In this document: positions 56,411 through 58,898 of the stretch, one piece after another
Layout of the letters: each line of letters begins with the position of its first letter
Position numbering within the stretch: position 1 is the first letter of the stretch
Assembly: GCA_945892775.1 (NCBI GenBank)
Contig: CAMDDP010000015.1
Coordinates: 1 to 58,898 of the forward strand
DNA length: 58,898 bases
Source of the DNA: Chitinophaga pinensis
GTDB lineage: Bacteria; Bacteroidota; Bacteroidia; Chitinophagales; UBA10324
Reading direction: 5' to 3'
The notes under the pieces: model-generated
The model's input: only the letters and a program-made list of their open reading frames with translations
What the model was told of the DNA's origin: nothing
Database searches by the model: none
Position numbers and translations under genes: made by a program

Positions 56411-57706
56411 CTATTCAAACTTTCGTTTCACAAACCAAAAATCGCAGAGGGTAATAGCAAATGTTCCCTTCACATATAGCTGCTGCAAATTATTTTGCTT
56501 AATACTTCCTGTTGTACCCGCATCAAAAGACAAATTCAATTCAGTAGCGCTTCGCCGAACCGGGAACCCAAAGCCAAGAGTAATTCCGTTTTCTGAAACA
56601 GTACTTCCATTAAGAGAGATATAATTTACTCCTGTATACCCCCCAACGCGATAACTTACATTTTTGAAATAAGAATCATAAAATCCTTTACCAGGAGTTA
56701 ATTCACCCCCAATTGCAATTTTCATCTTGTTGGATGTTGATCCTTGTTCACCAAATGATTTATAATTAGACCAATCGCCATAATTTATTTGAGCGCCCAA
56801 CGACCAAACGGCCCATTTTTCATTTTGACTTTCTTTCATTTTTGAAAAAACAAATCCCGCCCCTACTTGCATAGGCAAAATTATTTTTCCTTTAATATTT
56901 GATTCATTGAAGACAGTATCATTCGGAACTAAAACACTATTTGAATAATATAGTCTTTCATATAATAAATCGTGATGAGCAGAAAGATTCGACTGAAAAT
57001 TTCCATTTGCTCCTAAACTTAATTTGTTTTTGTTTTTGAATTCATGCTGAAACTGAATTCCCCCTTCAAAATAGATTGCCCCTAAACTTTTCGATTCCTG
57101 ACTGCGTGAGTAATAGGCATTGATGGCAGAATCGGATAAAAAAAGAATGTTCACATATTTTAATGTGCCGAATAAATAATTTGCTTTCAACCCAATTGAT
57201 AAATTTTTAAATCGAAAACCTGAGGCTAAAAAAACCTTGTAAGATCCACCACTGCCAGTATAAGCATTGAAAGAATTACCAATGAACTCAGTGGAATCAT
57301 TCTCCTGTCTAATATCATAATTAACACGACTCATGCTTTGCAAACCGAAGGCAAGACCTGCTTTATTTTTTATCAAAGGAACAGCGATGGTTAAATATTC
57401 AGGAGCAGCGTAACCAAATTTTCCAGTGGCCGAATTAGTCTTTACTGATAATACATCACCGAATGTCGCAAACTGAAGAGTTGAATATTTTAAATAGCCA
57501 AGTGCGGCAGGATTATCATTATTATAGTTTCGATTGTTGTTATACGATGCGCCCAAACCGCCCCAACTTCTTAAATTAGCAGAAGAAGAGCTTTTAAATT
57601 CACCAATGCCAAATCGTGTCAACACATTATTCTCCTGTGCGAATGCGATAGAAGATAGAAAAAAGATAGAAAAAAAAAGCGTGTACCCTTTGAAGTTAAT
57701 GCGCAT
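56411..57706 (-). CDS. Putative outer-membrane beta-barrel protein
   Basis: A 431-residue exported protein (signal peptide ending SIAFAQ). After NNVLTRFGIGEF it has an alternating hydrophobic pattern with aromatic ends throughout, as in FadL/OmpP1-like barrels (SRVNYDIRQEND, GLKANYLFGTLKYVNILFL split). The mid region SYNNNRNYNNDNPAALGYL matches the start of many Bacteroidota barrel proteins encoded between coaX and lptC. The function is unknown; a transport pore or an LPS-linked partner is possible from context. It overlaps the coaX end by 11 bases. Confidence 0.78.
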   Translation of the reverse strand: MRINFKGYTLFFSIFFLSSIAFAQENNVLTRFGIGEFKSSSSANLRSWGGLGASYNNNRNYNNDNPAALGYLKYSTLQFATFGDVLSVKTNSATGKFGYAAPEYLTIAVPLIKNKAGLAFGLQSMSRVNYDIRQENDSTEFIGNSFNAYTGSGGSYKVFLASGFRFKNLSIGLKANYLFGTLKYVNILFLSDSAINAYYSRSQESKSLGAIYFEGGIQFQHEFKNKNKLSLGANGNFQSNLSAHHDLLYERLYYSNSVLVPNDTVFNESNIKGKIILPMQVGAGFVFSKMKESQNEKWAVWSLGAQINYGDWSNYKSFGEQGSTSNKMKIAIGGELTPGKGFYDSYFKNVSYRVGGYTGVNYISLNGSTVSENGITLGFGFPVRRSATELNLSFDAGTTGSIKQNNLQQLYVKGTFAITLCDFWFVKRKFE

Positions 57707-58427
57707 TAAGCTTTAGTATTTGATAAAGACCCCGTAAAACTATTTGAGGGACCGCAAATATCTTGTTTTTAAGGTGGGGAACAAACATTAGAGCATCTCC
57801 GCCTGAAATAACCACTTTAACCCCTGAAAATTGTTTTTGGTACTCATCAATCATTCCATCAATTTCTTTTGAAGCTCCAAAGACAACTCCACTTAAAATA
57901 GATTGCTGTGTCGTGTTGCCAATAAATTTCTCAGGAACTGCTTTTTTAATTTTGGGTAGTTTGCTAGTAAAAGTGTGCAATGCATTCAGTCGCATTTTCA
58001 ATCCAGGAGAAATACTTCCTCCTAAGTATTCTCCTTTTTCATTTACAAAATCATAAATGATACAGCTACCGCAGTTGATTATTAAAACATTTTTTTTGGG
58101 AAACATTTTATTTCCTGCAACCGCATTTGCTAATCGATCCTTTCCTAATTTTTTTTTCTCTTGATATAAATTAATAATTGGAAGTGAAGTTTTCTCGGAA
58201 AGAAGAATCGTTGGAATAATTTTTTTTATTTTGTCTTCAATCGTTTTTGAAATTTTTGTTACTGAAGAAACGATTGCTGATTGAATTTTATTTTTAGAAA
58301 TTATTTTTTTCAATCTTATAGTTGATAAGTCTTTCAACTCCAAAACCTCTATTAATTCATCATTCACAAACACACCAATTTTTATCAGCGTATTTCCAAA
58401 ATCAATGGCGAGGCAGTTTGTTTTCAT
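57696..58427 (-). CDS. coaX: Type III pantothenate kinase
   Basis: CoaX phosphorylates pantothenate, the first step of coenzyme A synthesis. The 243-residue ASKHA-fold protein has the first phosphate motif AIDFGNTLIKIGVF (Asp9), LGKDRLANAVAG, and YLGGSISPGLKMRLNAL. The second phosphate motif reads INCGSCIIYDFV, a change from the common D-GT(A/C)IT-D pattern, but Ser and the following Asp keep the chemistry plausible. It heads coaX-OMP-lptC. Its stop lies inside the OMP gene (11-base overlap). Confidence 0.92.
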   Translation of the reverse strand: MKTNCLAIDFGNTLIKIGVFVNDELIEVLELKDLSTIRLKKIISKNKIQSAIVSSVTKISKTIEDKIKKIIPTILLSEKTSLPIINLYQEKKKLGKDRLANAVAGNKMFPKKNVLIINCGSCIIYDFVNEKGEYLGGSISPGLKMRLNALHTFTSKLPKIKKAVPEKFIGNTTQQSILSGVVFGASKEIDGMIDEYQKQFSGVKVVISGGDALMFVPHLKNKIFAVPQIVLRGLYQILKLNAH

Positions 58428-58468
58428 TTCAAATAGTGTTCAAAGAAAGTGTGAAACACGAGAATAAA

Positions 58469-58498
58469 AAAAGCCCCCTGAGAAATCAGAGGGCTTTT
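58469..58498 (-). terminator. Rho-independent terminator after the SusD-like gene
   Basis: Arms AAAAGCCCCCTGA and TCAGAGGGCTTTT pair with one mismatch around the loop GAAA. On the minus strand the stem is followed by seven T, so it ends transcription of the SusD-like gene, 20 bases after its stop and before coaX. Confidence 0.85.
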
Positions 58499-58517
58499 AA
58501 AAAAATTTATATTGCAA

Positions 58518-58898
58518 TTAATTTTGCCACCAAACTTTTGGACTTAGCAAAGAAGAGTTTTTTGGGCAATTTGGATTATAAATATTCTCACTCGTAGGAT
58601 AAATAAAACGACGAGGTATTTCCGATATTACACCTTCTGGATTTGCAGTAAGCGCAGGATAACCTGTTCTTCTCCAATCAGTCCACGATTCAGTTTGAAG
58701 GAAGAGAGCAACATATTTTTCACCTATAATCTGCGCAAGCATTTCCTGCTGAGTTCCAGTCAAATTACCCTGAGCAGTAATGTATGCAGTTGCTTCAGCA
58801 GCATCAACACTCATTCTATCCATGCTTGCTTGTATTCCTTCCGCATAAGCAATTTGTGCCCCTGCATTATCGCCGGTCATTAATTTACATTCAGCTTC
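58518..58898 (-). CDS. SusD/RagB-like nutrient-binding outer-membrane lipoprotein (5' part beyond window)
   Basis: Only the C-terminal ~126 residues are in the window; the reading frame stays open to the right edge (the visible part begins EAECKLMTGDNAGAQ). The sequence AYAEGIQASMDRM, IIGEKYVALFLQTESWTDWRRTGYPAL (split as EKYVALFLQTESWTDWRRTG) and IPRRFIYPTSENIYN fits the SusD-like family 2. SusD proteins sit on the cell surface over SusC pores and capture glycans or peptides. An ATG inside the fragment is not the start. The matching SusC, if present, would lie beyond the edge. Confidence 0.85.
   Translation of the reverse strand, partial: EAECKLMTGDNAGAQIAYAEGIQASMDRMSVDAAEATAYITAQGNLTGTQQEMLAQIIGEKYVALFLQTESWTDWRRTGYPALTANPEGVISEIPRRFIYPTSENIYNPNCPKNSSLLSPKVWWQN

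Overview
The window is a compact, AT-rich chromosomal stretch from a member of the Bacteroidota. Four things point there. First, type IX secretion and gliding genes are present (porU, porV, a sprF/porP homologue, gldJ). Second, there are families typical of this phylum (DUF4286, DUF2480, DUF3109, DUF4476, a SusD-like protein, the long PurF variant). Third, starts lack Shine-Dalgarno sites and promoters fit TTTG-N18/19-TAnnTTTG. Fourth, many secreted proteins carry Bacteroidota-style lipoboxes or end their signal peptide in AQ. Order or genus cannot be fixed from the sequence; a free-living, possibly gliding member near Chitinophagales or Sphingobacteriales is a guess. I find no tRNA, rRNA, insertion sequence, prophage or CRISPR array, and no gene-free gap longer than 300 bases. 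Most of the window looks like core genome.

Layout. 1-6771 (minus): a run of five genes: alpha/beta hydrolase, membrane glycosyltransferase, 86-residue unknown, an orphan oligopeptide ABC permease, and mfd (3' end cut by the window edge). 6880-8660 (plus): sugar-nucleotide oxidoreductase overlapping an LpxA-type acyltransferase. 8720-9856: VWA protein. 9920-11809 (minus): PurF variant. 11971-16701: SDR reductase, YcxB-like protein, thiL, glutathione peroxidase, queD and a secreted EEP hydrolase. 16767-19979: korA-korB and a tiny membrane protein. 20085-21998: PolB-like exonuclease and a PLD protein. 22002-28158 (minus): porU-porV-ispF-purE, divergent from sprF-gldJ-murF (28274-32205). 32208-35448 (minus): LUD protein-lpxH-propeller-like protein-prfA. 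35576-39594: oppA-oppB-oppC without ATPases. 39619-44215: DUF4286, then ligA-mnmH-selD. 44240-49996: lipoprotein, DUF3109, polyprenyl synthase, OmpA-type protein, DUF4476 protein. 50073-58427 (minus): acyl-CoA dehydrogenase, rnhB, lytic transglycosylase, DUF2480, ppiD-like chaperone, then coaX-OMP-lptC. The window ends inside a SusD-like gene.

Shared functions. Envelope building recurs: an LpxA-like acyltransferase, LpxH, LptC, MurF, a lytic transglycosylase, an OmpA-type protein, a PpiD-like chaperone and the T9SS outer-membrane parts. MnmH and SelD form a self-contained tRNA selenouridine pathway. KorAB (2-oxoacid oxidation), PurE/PurF (purines), ThiL, CoaX, QueD and IspF with the polyprenyl synthase (isoprenoids) cover cofactor and central metabolism. 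Very tight packing is a theme: six junctions share a single base (TAATG or TGATG), two share four bases (ATGA), and two convergent pairs are separated by only 2-3 bases.

The less ordinary points are a perfect inverted repeat on the hydrolase start codon, the oxidoreductase/LpxA-like pair, permeases with large inserts and no ATPase, apparently leaderless promoters, and several conserved-looking but unassigned small or secreted proteins. I did not find a clearly new multi-gene system.
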